Source: Rathayibacter caricis DSM 15933
Lineage (GTDB): Bacteria > Actinomycetota > Actinomycetes > Actinomycetales > Microbacteriaceae
Assembly: GCF_003044275.1 (NCBI RefSeq)
Contig: NZ_PZPL01000001.1
Location: forward strand, 992,001-1,056,000
Direction of reading: 5' to 3'
Length of the DNA stretch: 64,000 nt
Numbering within the stretch: the first letter of the stretch is position 1; each line of letters starts with the position of its first letter. This document shows, in pieces, positions 24,851 through 36,670 of the stretch. Position numbers and translations under genes: made by a program. Below the pieces are notes generated by a model, which saw only the letters and a program-made list of their open reading frames with translations, was not told where the DNA came from and ran no database searches.

Positions 24851-27446
24851 CTACGGACCCATCCTCCTCCGACACCGGTTCGGAGTCGGAGGACGCCGCT
24901 GCGGCGTCGGGATCCTCGTCCGGGGCGTCGAGATTGCGTTCGGTGTTCTTGGCGAGTGCGATGATGCGGTCGTCCTCTGCGAATCGTGCGAAGACGACTC
25001 CCATGGTGTCGCGACCCTTGGCCGGTACCTCGGCCACGGCAGAGCGTACCACCTTGCCTCCGGCGAGCACGACGAGCACCTCGTCGTCCTCTCCCGTGAT
25101 GATCGCGCCGACGAGATCGCCGCGCTTCTCCTCGAGCTTCGCCACCTTGATGCCCAGTCCGCCGCGGTTCTGCAGGCGGTACTGGTCCACCGCGGTGCGC
25201 TTCGCGTAGCCGCCCTCGGTGACGATGAACACGAAGCCCTCGTCGCTGACGACATTGGCGTCGAGCAGGCGGTCCTCGCCGCGGAACGACATGCCCCGCA
25301 CGCCGGAGGTCGATCGGCCCATCGGACGCAGCGCCTCGTCGGACGCGGTGAAGCGGATCGACATGCCCTTGCGGGAGACCAGCAGCACGTCGCTGTCCTC
25401 GTCGACCAGCAGCGCCGAGACGAGCTCGTCGCCCTCGCGCAGCTTGATCGCGATGATGCCGCCGGAGCGGTTGGTGTCGTACTCGGACAGCGCGGTCTTC
25501 TTCACCAGTCCGTCGCGCGTCGCGAGCACGAGGTAGCGGGCCGCCTCGTAGTCGCGGATGTCGAGGATCTGCGCGATCTGCTCGCCCGGCTCCAGCGCGA
25601 GGAGGTTCGCGATGTGCTGGCCCTTCGCGTCGCGGCTCGCCTCCTGCAGCTCGTACGTCTTGGCGCGGTACACGCGTCCGGTATTCGTGAAGAAGAGGAG
25701 CCAGTGGTGCGTAGTGGTCACGAAGAAGTGCTCGACGATGTCGTCGGCCTTCAGCTGAGCGCCGCGCACTCCGCGTCCGCCGCGGTGCTGGGCACGATAG
25801 GAGTCGCTGCGGGTGCGCTTGAGGTACCCGCCGCGGGTGACGGTGACGACCATCTCCTCCTCGGGGATCAGGTCCTCGACGCTCATGTCGCCGTCGAAGC
25901 CGAAGAGGATCTCGGTGCGGCGGTCGTCGCCGAAGCGGTCGACGATCTCGTCGAGCTCGTCCGAGATGATGCTGCGCTGGCGCTCCGGACTCGCGAGGAT
26001 CGACTTGTAGTCCTCGATCTCGGCCTGGATGCGGTCGTGCTCGTCGATGATCTTCTGGCGCTCGAGCGCGGCGAGCCGGCGCAGCTGCATGTCGAGGATC
26101 GCCCGCGACTGCACCTCGTCGATGTCGAGCAGCTCCATCAGGCCGTCGCGCGCCTCCTCGACGGTGGGGGAGCGGCGGATGAGGGCGATGACCTCATCGA
26201 GAGCGTCGAGCGCCTTGAGGTAGCCGCGCAGGATGTGGATGCGCGCCTCGGCCTCGTCGAGGAGGTACTGGGTGCGGCGGACGATGACCTCGACCTGGTG
26301 GTCGACCCACGCGCGGATGAAGCCGTCGAGCGAGAGCGTGCGCGGGATGCCGTCGACGATCGCGAGCATGTTCGCGCCGAAGTTCTCCTGCAGCGGGGTG
26401 TGCTTGTAGAGGTTGTTCAGCACGACCTTCGCCACGGCGTCCCGCTTGAGCACGACGACGAGGCGCTGACCGGTGCGGCCCGAGGTCTCGTCGCGGATGT
26501 CGGCGATGCCGGAGACGCGGCCGTCCTTGACGAGCTCGGCGATCTTGATCGCGAGGTTGTCGGGGTTCACCTGGTACGGCAGCTCGGTGACGACGAGGCA
26601 GGTGCGGCCCTGGATCTCCTCGATGGAGACGACCGCGCGCATCGTGATGGAGCCGCGACCGGTGCGGTACGCGTCCTGGATGCCGCGGACACCGAGGATC
26701 TGCGCGCCGGTGGGGAAGTCGGGACCCTTGATGCGCTGCAGGAGCGCCTCGAGCAGCTCCTCGCGCGACGCCTCCGGGTGCTCGAGCGCCCACTTGGCGC
26801 CGGCCGCGACCTCGCGGAGGTTGTGCGGCGGGATGTTCGTGGCCATGCCGACCGCGATGCCGACCGAGCCGTTGACGAGCAGGTTCGGGAAGCGCGCGGG
26901 GAGGATCGCGGGCTCGCGCGTGCGGCCGTCGTAGTTGTCCTGGAAGTCGACGGTGTTCTTGTCGATGTCGCGGACCATCTCGAGGGCCAGCGGGGCCATC
27001 TTGGTCTCGGTGTACCGCGGCGCCGCCGCGCCGTCGTTGCCGGGGGAGCCGAAGTTGCCCTGGCCGAGGGCGAGCGGGTAGCGGAGGCTCCACGGCTGCA
27101 CGAGGCGCACGAGAGCGTCGTAGATGGCGGAGTCGCCGTGCGGGTGGAACTGCCCCATCACGTCGCCGACGACGCGCGAGCACTTCGAGAACGCCTTGTC
27201 CGGGCGGTAGCCACCGTCGTACATGGCGTAGATGACGCGGCGGTGCACGGGCTTCAGGCCGTCACGGACCTCGGGGAGCGCACGGCCCACGATGACGCTC
27301 ATCGCGTAGTCGAGGTACGAGCGCTGCATCTCGAGCTGCAGGTCGACGGGCTCGATCTTGTCGTGCCCGTGGATCACCACACCGGTCTCGGTGACGATGT
27401 CCTCGCTGTCGTCCGGACCGGTGGGGGTGGTGGGTTCGTCTGCCAT
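24843..27446 (-). CDS. gyrA: DNA gyrase subunit A
   Basis: 867 residues. The N-terminal breakage-reunion domain carries the quinolone-determining [13 protein letters not shown] (Ser106, Asp110 in this protein; E. coli Ser83 and Asp87 equivalents are both the sensitive type) and the active-site tyrosine in APRYTETKM (Tyr145). The C-terminal beta-pinwheel has the GyrA box as QHRGGRG, one His for Arg substitution from the usual QRRGGKG. An acidic tail ends EEDGSVDE. With GyrB it supercoils DNA. No intein. It is downstream of gyrB with a 192-bp gap containing a repeat and a long hairpin. Confidence 0.98.
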   Translation of the reverse strand: MADEPTTPTGPDDSEDIVTETGVVIHGHDKIEPVDLQLEMQRSYLDYAMSVIVGRALPEVRDGLKPVHRRVIYAMYDGGYRPDKAFSKCSRVVGDVMGQFHPHGDSAIYDALVRLVQPWSLRYPLALGQGNFGSPGNDGAAAPRYTETKMAPLALEMVRDIDKNTVDFQDNYDGRTREPAILPARFPNLLVNGSVGIAVGMATNIPPHNLREVAAGAKWALEHPEASREELLEALLQRIKGPDFPTGAQILGVRGIQDAYRTGRGSITMRAVVSIEEIQGRTCLVVTELPYQVNPDNLAIKIAELVKDGRVSGIADIRDETSGRTGQRLVVVLKRDAVAKVVLNNLYKHTPLQENFGANMLAIVDGIPRTLSLDGFIRAWVDHQVEVIVRRTQYLLDEAEARIHILRGYLKALDALDEVIALIRRSPTVEEARDGLMELLDIDEVQSRAILDMQLRRLAALERQKIIDEHDRIQAEIEDYKSILASPERQRSIISDELDEIVDRFGDDRRTEILFGFDGDMSVEDLIPEEEMVVTVTRGGYLKRTRSDSYRAQHRGGRGVRGAQLKADDIVEHFFVTTTHHWLLFFTNTGRVYRAKTYELQEASRDAKGQHIANLLALEPGEQIAQILDIRDYEAARYLVLATRDGLVKKTALSEYDTNRSGGIIAIKLREGDELVSALLVDEDSDVLLVSRKGMSIRFTASDEALRPMGRSTSGVRGMSFRGEDRLLDANVVSDEGFVFIVTEGGYAKRTAVDQYRLQNRGGLGIKVAKLEEKRGDLVGAIITGEDDEVLVVLAGGKVVRSAVAEVPAKGRDTMGVVFARFAEDDRIIALAKNTERNLDAPDEDPDAAAASSDSEPVSEEDGSVDE

Positions 27447-27570
27447 GTGTCTTTTCTCTTACTTCCGGGATGCTCGAGGCGGTGAGGCCGAAGTCGAGGA
27501 CGGGGAGTGCCGGGCGGGCGGCGATCTCAGGACGGTGACGTCGGAGGGCCGGCGCCTCGGTGGACGGTCA

Positions 27571-27603
27571 GGTCTCGATACGGCCGCGGGCGGCCTGCTC
27601 GAC

Positions 27604-27604
<1 letters not shown>
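27571..27604. repeat. REP-like palindromic repeat, copy 4 (between gyrB and gyrA)
   Basis: GGTCTCGATACGGCCGCGGGCGGCCTGCTCGACC matches the repeat family with a changed hairpin core. It adjoins the long gyrB 3' hairpin. Confidence 0.7.
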
Positions 27605-29756
<2,152 letters not shown>

Positions 29757-29843
29757 TCACTCCGCTCGCGATGCCACGAGAGGTGGATCGCGCTGCTCCC
29801 GAACGGACTCGGGGGCGGCGTCGCTGCGGTTCGGCGGCCCTCC

Positions 29844-29849
29844 ATTCTA
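29844..29849 (-). promoter_or_regulatory. Putative -10 box of gyrB
   Basis: TAGAAT on the minus strand, 141 nt before the gyrB ATG within the 224-bp gap after the DUF721 gene. No convincing -35 hexamer accompanies it. Confidence 0.4.
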
Positions 29850-29926
29850 TCGCGCGGGAGGGCGATCCGCGGCTCTCTGCGGCGATCTGAGGGCCTGGAT
29901 CGACAGGGTCGACCGAAAATGCGTCC

Positions 29927-30442
29927 TCAGCCGTAGGTGTCGCGCGGACCACGCCCTGGAATCGACCTGGGGCCCCTTTTCCAGTTCGGTACGTCGGGGC
30001 CCTGGAAACGGATCGAGACGATGCCCGCGTCGGGGTGGTTCACCGCGATGTGGTTCATGATCTCGATCCGCATGAGGCGCAGCTGCGTCGCCCAGGCCGT
30101 CGACTCGCACGCGACGGTCAGCACTCCGTCGACGACGCCGAGCGGAGTGGAGTGCTTCGAGGTCTCCTCGCCCGCGATCGCGGTCCAGGAGGAGATGAGG
30201 TCGCCCTGCGCCAGCGGAGCGGTCCAGTCGAGCTTGCGGGTGAGCGCGTCGAGCACGTCGCCGAGGTCGTGCGGGTCGCGCCCCTTGCCGAACGGGATCG
30301 CGTCGCCCTTGGGCTCCGCGCGCTCGACGGTCTTGCGGATGCGGCGCGGACCGTCGCCGCCGAACACCTCTTTGAGGTGCTTGTAGACGCGGGCCGCCTC
30401 GGAGTCGGGGGCGGGGGCGGGCCGTCGGGGGGCGTCAGCCAT
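29927..30442 (-). CDS. DUF721 domain-containing protein (DciA-like)
   Basis: 171 residues. The DUF721 fold is visible from about residue 60 (LTRKLDWTAPLAQGDLISSWTAIAGEETSKHSTPLG) to 150 (ESTAWATQLRLMRIEIMNHI). DciA proteins of this family load or stimulate the replicative helicase in bacteria lacking DnaC. In actinobacteria the gene always follows recF, and here its ATG overlaps the recF stop by 8 nt. The Pro/Arg-rich ends are probably disordered. Confidence 0.88.
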   Translation of the reverse strand: MADAPRRPAPAPDSEAARVYKHLKEVFGGDGPRRIRKTVERAEPKGDAIPFGKGRDPHDLGDVLDALTRKLDWTAPLAQGDLISSWTAIAGEETSKHSTPLGVVDGVLTVACESTAWATQLRLMRIEIMNHIAVNHPDAGIVSIRFQGPDVPNWKRGPRSIPGRGPRDTYG

Positions 30443-31661
30443 CGGTCCGGTCCTCTGCGACGTCGTCCCGAGCGGCGGTCGGCGGCACGGCACTCTCGAC
30501 CGGCTCGACGATGCTGCCCGCGTCGATCCGCACCGTGTGCGCGGCCAGCGCCTCGGGGACGTCGTCGAAGACCGCGGCGGTGATGAGCACCTGCTCGTAG
30601 TCGGCCACGACGGAGGCGAGGCGCTCGCGCCGTCGCGAGTCCAGCTCGGCGAAGACGTCGTCGAGCATGAGTACGGGATCGCCCATGGGGGAGTCACGGC
30701 GCAGCAGCTCCGCCGCGCCGAGCTTGAGCGCCAGGGCGAACGACCAGCTCTCCCCGTGGCTGGCGTAGCCCTTGGCGGGGAGGTCGTTGAGCTCGAACTG
30801 CACGTCGTCCCGGTGCGGGCCGACGAGCGAGATCCCGCGGTCGAGCTCCTTGCGGCGGACCGATACGAGAGCGGAGGCGAAGGCCTCGCTCAGGCCGGCC
30901 CGCTCGACGGGGGAGCCCGGCTCGGACGTCTCGAGCGGCTCCCCGTCGTCGTCGACGGCACCCTCGATGCTCAGGCGCGAGCGCAGGACCGGGCGCTGGT
31001 CCGCGCCGGCGACCGCCTCGTAGGCGCTGCGCACCGGACCGCTGAGCTCGTCGACCAGTGCGAGCCGCGACTGCATGATCTCGGAGCCGAGCGCGATCAG
31101 CCGCTCGTCCCAGATGTCGAGGGTGCCGAGCTTCGAGACGTCGCGGATGCCGCTCGCCCTCGCCGATTTCAGCAGCGAGTTGCGCTGGCGCAGCACGCGC
31201 TCGTAGTCGGACTGCACCGCGCTCATGCGGGGGGAGAGGAGCACCACGAGCTGGTCGAGGAAGCGGCGGCGGGCCGACGGGTCGCCCCGGATGAGGAGGA
31301 GATCCTCCGGCGCGAAGAGGACGCTCGAGAAGAACCGCGGCAGCTCGCGCGGCTTGATGCCGCCGCGGTTGATCTGCGCGCGGTTGGGGGAGGAGCGGTT
31401 GATCTGCACCTCGGCCAGCAGCTCGCGGTCGCCGTTGCGCAGGCGCGCGCGCACCACAGCGCTGTCACGGCCGGCCCGGATGAGCGCCTGATCGCTCGAG
31501 ACGCGGTGCGACCCCAGGGTGGAGAGGTACCCGAGCGATTCGACGAGGTTCGTCTTGCCCTGCCCGTTCCGCCCCACGAAGAGATTCGGCCCCGGCACGA
31601 GCGCGACGTCGACAGAGGCGTAGTTCCGGAAGTCGCTCAACGCGAGCTGCGTCACATGCAC
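30435..31661 (-). CDS. recF: DNA replication/repair protein RecF
   Basis: 408 residues. It has an SMC-like ATPase head with Walker A GRNGQGKTN (about 30-38), the RecF signature FAPEDLLLIRGDPSARRRFLD, and the LVGPHRDDVQF and VLMLDDVFAELDSRRR (Walker B) motifs near the end. RecF acts in recombinational repair of single-strand gaps with RecO and RecR. GTG 31661 is chosen since GGAGGAGGAGG lies seven bases upstream; a GTG two codons later is possible. Confidence 0.96.
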   Translation of the reverse strand: MHVTQLALSDFRNYASVDVALVPGPNLFVGRNGQGKTNLVESLGYLSTLGSHRVSSDQALIRAGRDSAVVRARLRNGDRELLAEVQINRSSPNRAQINRGGIKPRELPRFFSSVLFAPEDLLLIRGDPSARRRFLDQLVVLLSPRMSAVQSDYERVLRQRNSLLKSARASGIRDVSKLGTLDIWDERLIALGSEIMQSRLALVDELSGPVRSAYEAVAGADQRPVLRSRLSIEGAVDDDGEPLETSEPGSPVERAGLSEAFASALVSVRRKELDRGISLVGPHRDDVQFELNDLPAKGYASHGESWSFALALKLGAAELLRRDSPMGDPVLMLDDVFAELDSRRRERLASVVADYEQVLITAAVFDDVPEALAAHTVRIDAGSIVEPVESAVPPTAARDDVAEDRTDG

Positions 31662-31771
31662 GCCACCACCTCCTCCTCCACTCTGCCCGACGCCGCTGCG
31701 GGCCGCCCCTGCTCCGGTTCCGCGCGGAACCCGCCTCACGCCTCCGATCGGCCCGACCTCCGGCGCATGCG

Positions 31772-31807
31772 GGTCTCGATACGCCCCTGCGGGGCTACTC
31801 GACCAGC
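31772..31807. repeat. REP-like palindromic repeat, copy 5
   Basis: GGTCTCGATACG, core CCCCTGCGGGG, CTACTCGACCAGC. Same orientation and core as copy 6, 67 bp away. Confidence 0.85.
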
Positions 31808-31873
31808 AGGTCGGGGGGGGGCGACGTCTCCGCGACCCCCGCCTCCGGACTCGCCCGACTCCTGGATCAGGTG

Positions 31874-31909
31874 GGTCTCGATACGCCCCTGCGGGGCTAC
31901 TCGACCAGC
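31874..31909. repeat. REP-like palindromic repeat, copy 6
   Basis: Identical to copy 5 over the whole unit (core CCCCTGCGGGG), so the two may be a recent duplication. Confidence 0.85.
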
Positions 31910-31952
31910 AGAGACGGGGATGTGCAGGCCGGACAGGAGCGGATGTTCCCTC

Positions 31953-32028
31953 GCCGTCCGAAGGACGCGGCCTTCCCGCAGTCCTTCAAGCGTTCGACCC
32001 CCAAGACCGCCGTCCGAAGGACGCGGCC
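31953..32028. repeat. 20-bp direct repeat pair
   Basis: GCCGTCCGAAGGACGCGGCC occurs at 31953-31972 and 32009-32028. Each unit contains the palindrome GTCCGAAGGAC and is thus a small hairpin. It is unrelated to the REP-like family. Confidence 0.75.
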
Positions 32029-32203
32029 CCCCGCGGAAGCAGGGAAGGAGGCGGCCGGAGGCCCGCCGGTACCGTGAGAGCATCCTCTGCCTCACGGTGG
32101 CGGCGGGCCGAAGGCCGTCGGACGCGGCCGGCTCTGCGAGACGTGACCGCCTCAGGAAGCCGACCGCCGCGAGGACTGCCGAAGGCAGTCCGAGCCCGTG
32201 GAC

Positions 32204-33091
32204 TCAGTCCACGGCCTTGACCGAGTGCCCGCCGAACTGGTTGCGGAGCGCCGCCACGGCCTTCATCGCGGGCGAGTCCTCCTGGCGGGAGACGAAGCGG
32301 GCGAAGATCGAGGCGCTGATCGTGGGCACCGGGACGGCGTTGTTGATGGCCTCCTCGATGGTCCAGCGGCCTTCGCCCGAGTCCTGGACGTAGCCCTCGA
32401 TGTGCTCGAACTCCGGGTCCTGCTCGAGGGCGCGGACGAGGAGCTCGAGGAGCCAGGAGCGGACGACCGTGCCGCGCTGCCACGCCTTGAAGGTGCCCGT
32501 GACGTCCTTGATGATGTCCTTGCGCGTGTCGAGGAGCTCGTAGCCCTCGGCGAACGCCTGCATGAGCGCGTACTCGATGCCGTTGTGGACCATCTTCGCG
32601 TAGTGGCCGGCGCCGACCTCGCCCACGTGGACGAAGCCCTCCTCGCGGGGGCCTTCGGGGCGCAGCGCGTCGAAGACGGGCATGGCGTACTCGACGAGCT
32701 CGCTCGGGCCGCCGACCATGAGGCCGTAGCCGTTCTCGAGGCCCCACACGCCGCCGGAGACGCCGGCGTCGATGTAGTGGATGCCCTTGGGCTTGAGGAG
32801 CGCGTCGTGCTTGAAGTCCTCGGTGAAGCGCGAGTTGCCGCCGTCGATGACGAGGTCGCCCTCATCGAGCTTCTCGGACAGGTCGGTGATGACGCTGTCC
32901 GTGATGGCGCCGGCGGGGACCATGACCCACACGACGCGGGGCGTGGGGAGCGCGGCGATCATCTCGTCGAGGGAGGCGGAGTCGGACACGTCCGGGTTGC
33001 GGTCGTATCCGGTCACCTCCACTCCCTTCTCACGGAGGCGGGAGCGCATGTTGTCGCCCATCTTGCCGAGTCCGACGAGTCCGATGTGCAT
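32204..33091 (-). CDS. gnd: 6-phosphogluconate dehydrogenase, decarboxylating (short, tetrameric type)
   Basis: 295 residues with the NAD(P) Rossmann motif GLVGLGKMGDNM (about 4-15), the IDGGNSRFTED catalytic loop, DAGVSGGVWGLENGYGLMVGG and the substrate motif KMVHNGIEYALMQA. It oxidises 6-phosphogluconate to ribulose 5-phosphate. Its length (about 300 versus 470 residues) marks the short GndA/YqeC-like form. Its place between dnaN and recF is usual in actinobacteria. The second ATG (33091) is chosen, with AGGAAGG six bases upstream. Confidence 0.95.
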   Translation of the reverse strand: MHIGLVGLGKMGDNMRSRLREKGVEVTGYDRNPDVSDSASLDEMIAALPTPRVVWVMVPAGAITDSVITDLSEKLDEGDLVIDGGNSRFTEDFKHDALLKPKGIHYIDAGVSGGVWGLENGYGLMVGGPSELVEYAMPVFDALRPEGPREEGFVHVGEVGAGHYAKMVHNGIEYALMQAFAEGYELLDTRKDIIKDVTGTFKAWQRGTVVRSWLLELLVRALEQDPEFEHIEGYVQDSGEGRWTIEEAINNAVPVPTISASIFARFVSRQEDSPAMKAVAALRNQFGGHSVKAVD

Positions 33092-33177
33092 GGTGAACCT
33101 TCCTGGATTCATGAGCCGGCGGGCGGGCGCTCGTCGGGAGCGGGGAGGGTCGCGACGGTGCGATCGAGGAACGGGGG

Positions 33178-34329
33178 TCAGCGCAGGAGCAGGTTGGGCT
33201 GCAGCAGGTAGCGGTAGCTGTCGTTGCCGGGCTGGTCGCGCGAGGTCTGGGCCGTGAGGAGCACCGGACCGGGCTTGTTGGGGTTCTCGGTCTTCGTGAA
33301 CGCGATGCGCACGAACTCCGAGTGCACCGCGGCGAGCCCGTCGAGCAGGAACTGCGGCTTCAGCGAGACGACGACGTTGCCTCCGGTCAGGATCGCGTCG
33401 ATGCTCTCGGACGCCTGCGCCTGCTCCGATCCGATGGCCTCGAGGGTGAGTCCGTCGCTGCTGAAGCTGAAGCGGAGTGCGGCCTCGCGCTCGAGGACGA
33501 GGGAGACGCGGCGGGTGGCCTCGATGAGGTCGCTCGTCGCCATGACCGCGTAGTTCTCGACCGAGGCGGGGAAGAGGCGCTTGACCGGGGGGAAGTTCCC
33601 CTTGATCAGGAGCGACGTGACGGTCTTGCGATCGGCGGTGAAGGCGATGAGCTCGCGCTCGTCGCGCTGCGTGATCGCGACCGAGACGGTGCCGGAGTGG
33701 CCGAAGGTCTTGCCGACCTCCTGCAGGGTGCGGGCCGGGACGAGTGCGGTGAGGGGCTGGGTCGGAGCGGGGTTGTCGCCGTTGTCCCAGTCGATCTCGC
33801 GGACGGCGACGCGGTAGCGGTCCGTCGCGACGAGTCCGATGGTGTTCTCGGTGATCTCGAGCTGCACGCCCGTGATGACCGGGGTGACGTCGTCGCGGGA
33901 CGCGGCTACGGCGACCTGCGAGATCGCGGCCGAGAAGGCGTCGGCGGGGACGAGCCCGGTCGACGCGTCGATCTCGGGGATCGACGGGTACTCCTCGACC
34001 GGCATCTGCAGCAGCGTGAAGTGGGCGGACCCGGCCGAGACCGAGACGCGCGACTCCTGCGTGGCGATGCGCACGGGGGCGTTCGGCAGACGGTTGGCGA
34101 TGTCGGCGAGAAGGCGGCCCGAGACGAGGACGGTGCCGGTCTCCTCGACGTCGGCGGCGATCTGCGTCTGCGCCGAGACCTCGTAGTCGAAGGAGGAGAG
34201 CGTGAGGCCCTCGCTCGTCGCTTCGATGAGGACGCCGGAGAGGATCGGCAGGGTCGTGCGCTGCGGCAGCAGCTTGACCGCGAACGACACGGCCTCGCTG
34301 AAGACATCGCGGTTGGCTTGGAACCTCAC
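33178..34329 (-). CDS. dnaN: DNA polymerase III beta subunit (sliding clamp)
   Basis: 383 residues in three repeated clamp domains. Recognisable parts are the N-terminal FQANRDVFSEAVSFAVKLLPQRTTLPILSGVLI, the middle VTGVQLEI-type strands with LVATDRYRVAVREIDW, and the C-terminal strand ending YRYLLQPNLLLR, a slight variant of the common MPxR(L) end. It forms the processivity ring on DNA. GTG 34329 gives the usual N-terminus. It lies between oriC and gnd on the minus strand. Confidence 0.97.
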   Translation of the reverse strand: MRFQANRDVFSEAVSFAVKLLPQRTTLPILSGVLIEATSEGLTLSSFDYEVSAQTQIAADVEETGTVLVSGRLLADIANRLPNAPVRIATQESRVSVSAGSAHFTLLQMPVEEYPSIPEIDASTGLVPADAFSAAISQVAVAASRDDVTPVITGVQLEITENTIGLVATDRYRVAVREIDWDNGDNPAPTQPLTALVPARTLQEVGKTFGHSGTVSVAITQRDERELIAFTADRKTVTSLLIKGNFPPVKRLFPASVENYAVMATSDLIEATRRVSLVLEREAALRFSFSSDGLTLEAIGSEQAQASESIDAILTGGNVVVSLKPQFLLDGLAAVHSEFVRIAFTKTENPNKPGPVLLTAQTSRDQPGNDSYRYLLQPNLLLR

Positions 34330-34659
34330 GAAAACACCCCTGACGAGTCGCTGAAGAAGACCGACGCCCATCGTACTCGTGACTCTCGACGTGCTCAGAA
34401 GGGGGTGGACCCGCTGCCCGCTCGTCCGCTCCTCCACAAGGTTGTCGTTCGCGCCCTGATTAAAGAGAGAACTGCGTTAACAGTGTTAACACGTGTGGAA
34501 ACTGTGGAAAACGCTCCGGACGCCTACTCGTTGCTGGCATGCGCGCCCTGTGCCCCTGTGGAGGAGGTGTGAGCGCGTCGGTGGACGCCCTGTTGACAGA
34601 TCCGGACGCCCCGGCCCGATTCCACAGGCGGCTCGATCGGCCGCACAGTTCGAGGCCGG

Positions 34660-34678
34660 TTGTCCACAGTTATCCACA
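34660..34678 (+). promoter_or_regulatory. Pair of DnaA boxes in oriC
   Basis: TTGTCCACA and TTATCCACA in tandem, one base apart, both match the high-affinity actinobacterial DnaA box consensus TT(G/A)TCCACA. Confidence 0.85.
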
Positions 34679-34776
34679 GGTTCTGCACACGTGTGGAAAT
34701 CGACGGAATCCGTTCGATCCGTCGAACGCGGGTGGGCGCGGCGGCGTGTCGGAGGCGGTGACACTCGGCGGACGGC

Positions 34777-34812
34777 GGTCTCGATACGCCGCTTCGCGGC
34801 TACTCGACCAGC
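34777..34812. repeat. REP-like palindromic repeat, copy 7 (oriC/dnaA 3' side)
   Basis: GGTCTCGATACG, core CCGCTTCGCGG, CTACTCGACCAGC: the best match to the family consensus. Confidence 0.85.
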
Positions 34813-34852
34813 AAGGGATCGGCTGTCGGAGAGAGGCGCACGCGTCCTGCTC

Positions 34853-34890
34853 GCTGATCGAGTAGCGCCCGCAGGGCGCGTATCGAGATC
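34853..34890. repeat. REP-like palindromic repeat, copy 8
   Basis: Opposite orientation to copy 7, 40 bp away: GCTGATCGAGTA, core GCGCCCGCAGGGCGC, GTATCGAGATC. Copies 7 and 8 face each other, like a BIME pair, downstream of dnaA. Confidence 0.85.
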
Positions 34891-34936
34891 CCCGTCACCG
34901 GAGGAGGGCGCCCTCGCCGCCGCGGGGCTGCGCCGG

Positions 34937-36361
34937 CTAGCGGTTCGTCTTGATGCGGGTGGTCAGCTCGGTGACCTGGTTGTAGATGCTGCGGCGCTCC
35001 TTCATGAGCTCCGAGATCTTCTTGTTCGCGTACATGACCGTCGTGTGGTCGCGGTTGCCGAACAGCTGGCCGATCTTGGGCAGCGACAGGTTCGTCAGCT
35101 CCCGGCACAGGTACATCGCGATCTGACGCGCGGTGGCCACGGCCTGCGAGCGGGACGAGCCGTAGAGGTCGTCGACCGTCAGCTTGAAGTAGTCGGCGGT
35201 GTGATTGATGATGTCGACCGGCGAGATGACGTTGTCCTCGTCGAGCGTGATCAGATCCTTGAGCACCGTCTGCACGAGCGACATGTCGACGGGCGTGCGG
35301 TTCAGGCTGGCGAACGCGGTGACGCGGATCAGCGTCCCCTCGAGCTCGCGGATGTTGCTCGACACCTTCGATGCCATGAACTCGAGGATGTCGTCCGGCA
35401 CGAGCAGCTTCTCGCTGACCGCCTTCTTGCGGAGGATCGCGATGCGCGTCTCGAGGTCGGGCGCCTGCACGTCGGTGATGAGGCCCCACTCGAAGCGCGA
35501 GCGCATGCGGTCCTCGAAGCCGGTGAGCGCCTTGGGCGGCAGATCCGACGTGATCACGACCTGCTTGTTGTGATCGTGCAGCTGGTTGAACGTGTGGAAG
35601 AAGGCCTCCTGCGTCTCGGCCTTCCCCTGCAGGAACTGGATGTCGTCGATCAGGAGGATGTCGACGTTGCGGTACCGGCCGTGGAACGCGTTGCCCCGGT
35701 TGTTCGCGATCGAGTTGATGAAGTCGTTCGTGAACTCCTCGGAGGAGACGTACCGCACCCGGATGCCGGGGTAGAGGCTCATCGCGTAGTGGCCGATGGC
35801 GTGGAGGAGGTGGGTCTTGCCGAGGCCGGAGTCGCCGTAGACGAAGAGCGGGTTGTACGCCTTCGCGGGGGCCTCGGCGACCGCGACCGCTGCGGCGTGG
35901 GCGAAGCGGTTGGAGCCTCCGATGACGAAGTTGTCGAAGCTGTACTTCGGGTTGAGCCTCGTGTCGGTGGCCGGCACGGTCCGCATCTCGTCGACCGAGC
36001 GCACGGGGGCGAGGGAGGGGGAGGAGGCGGTGATCGGCTCGAACGGGTTCATCGACTCGGACGAGGTCGGCGAGCTCAGCGGCTCGTGCTCGATGTCGGG
36101 ATTCACCACGAAGGCGAAGGTCGAGACCCCGAAGGAGTCGTCGAGCGTGCCGATCGCGCTGAGCAGCGGCACCCGCACGCGCTGCTCGAGCATGCCGCGG
36201 GTGAACTCGTTCGGGACCTCGAGGTAGAAGGTGCCCGCCATGATGCCCTTGGGCTCCACGAGCGAGACGAATCCGTAGAGCGGAGCGGTGATGCGCTCGT
36301 CCTGCGAGAGGGCCCCGAGGATCACCTTCCACGCGTCGACGATCGACGTGTCCTCTGGCAT
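34937..36361 (-). CDS. dnaA: Chromosomal replication initiator protein DnaA
   Basis: About 474 residues. Domain I (about 1-90) is followed by a short Pro/Ser linker and the AAA+ domain III with Walker A GDSGLGKTH (about 176-184) and Walker B ILLIDDIQF. Domain IV carries the DnaA signature GNRDHTTVMYANKKI. It binds DnaA boxes and melts oriC. ATG 36361 has GGAG five bases upstream. An in-frame ATG at 36391, giving ten more residues with AGGG eight bases upstream, is a near-equal alternative. It is the first gene on the minus-strand arm. Confidence 0.97.
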   Translation of the reverse strand: MPEDTSIVDAWKVILGALSQDERITAPLYGFVSLVEPKGIMAGTFYLEVPNEFTRGMLEQRVRVPLLSAIGTLDDSFGVSTFAFVVNPDIEHEPLSSPTSSESMNPFEPITASSPSLAPVRSVDEMRTVPATDTRLNPKYSFDNFVIGGSNRFAHAAAVAVAEAPAKAYNPLFVYGDSGLGKTHLLHAIGHYAMSLYPGIRVRYVSSEEFTNDFINSIANNRGNAFHGRYRNVDILLIDDIQFLQGKAETQEAFFHTFNQLHDHNKQVVITSDLPPKALTGFEDRMRSRFEWGLITDVQAPDLETRIAILRKKAVSEKLLVPDDILEFMASKVSSNIRELEGTLIRVTAFASLNRTPVDMSLVQTVLKDLITLDEDNVISPVDIINHTADYFKLTVDDLYGSSRSQAVATARQIAMYLCRELTNLSLPKIGQLFGNRDHTTVMYANKKISELMKERRSIYNQVTELTTRIKTNR

Positions 36362-36538
36362 CTGTCTCCGGTCCTCGGTCGCTGTCGACATCCTGTGCGC
36401 CCTGCGGCATCGTTCACGACGGCGAACCCGCGGTTCCGTCGGCCGTCCGGACCCTTCGGGGGGACGGACGTCTTCCACAGGGTCTTCCACAGGGGGGAGC
36501 CGATGCCAGCGCGGACGCGGGCACGAGCCGTCTCGGCC

Positions 36539-36547
36539 TGTGGATAA
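36539..36547 (-). promoter_or_regulatory. DnaA box upstream of dnaA
   Basis: Perfect TTATCCACA on the minus strand, between the putative dnaA promoter and the dnaA start, as expected for autorepression by DnaA. Confidence 0.8.
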
Positions 36548-36670
36548 CTGCGGCTCAACACGGTAACGAAGGAGCCGACGGGAGACAAATCCACCACAGG
36601 GGCCTCCGCGTGTCAATGCGCGGAACGTGCCTCGTGCACGGGCAGAATCGAGGTTTCGGCCGCACCGTAT

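Larger units (their letters stand above)
31662..32203. other. Repeat-rich non-coding gap between recF and gnd
   Basis: 542 bp without a credible gene. It holds two copies of the dispersed palindromic repeat and a 20-nt direct repeat GCCGTCCGAAGGACGCGGCC at 31953-31972 and 32009-32028. A diverged third version (GCCGAAGGCCGTCGGACGC) lies at about 32107. The recF promoter and the end of the gnd transcript must also be here. Confidence 0.6.
34330..34936. other. oriC: Chromosomal replication origin oriC (dnaA-dnaN intergenic region)
   Basis: 607 bp between dnaN and dnaA, the usual actinobacterial oriC location. It holds a perfect DnaA box TTATCCACA (34670-34678) beside TTGTCCACA (34660-34668), and several variants: GTGTGGAAA at 34493 and 34691, CTGTGGAAA at 34502, TTCCACAGG at 34620. 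An AT-richer stretch at 34458-34492 includes two GTTAAC hexamers and could be the unwinding element. The dnaA side carries two palindromic repeats. Confidence 0.9.

Noticed and set aside
24819..27485. 888-residue plus-strand ORF opposite gyrA
   Set aside because: Composition is Asp/Val/Arg/Leu-rich with no domain; it mirrors the gyrA codons and is an antisense shadow.
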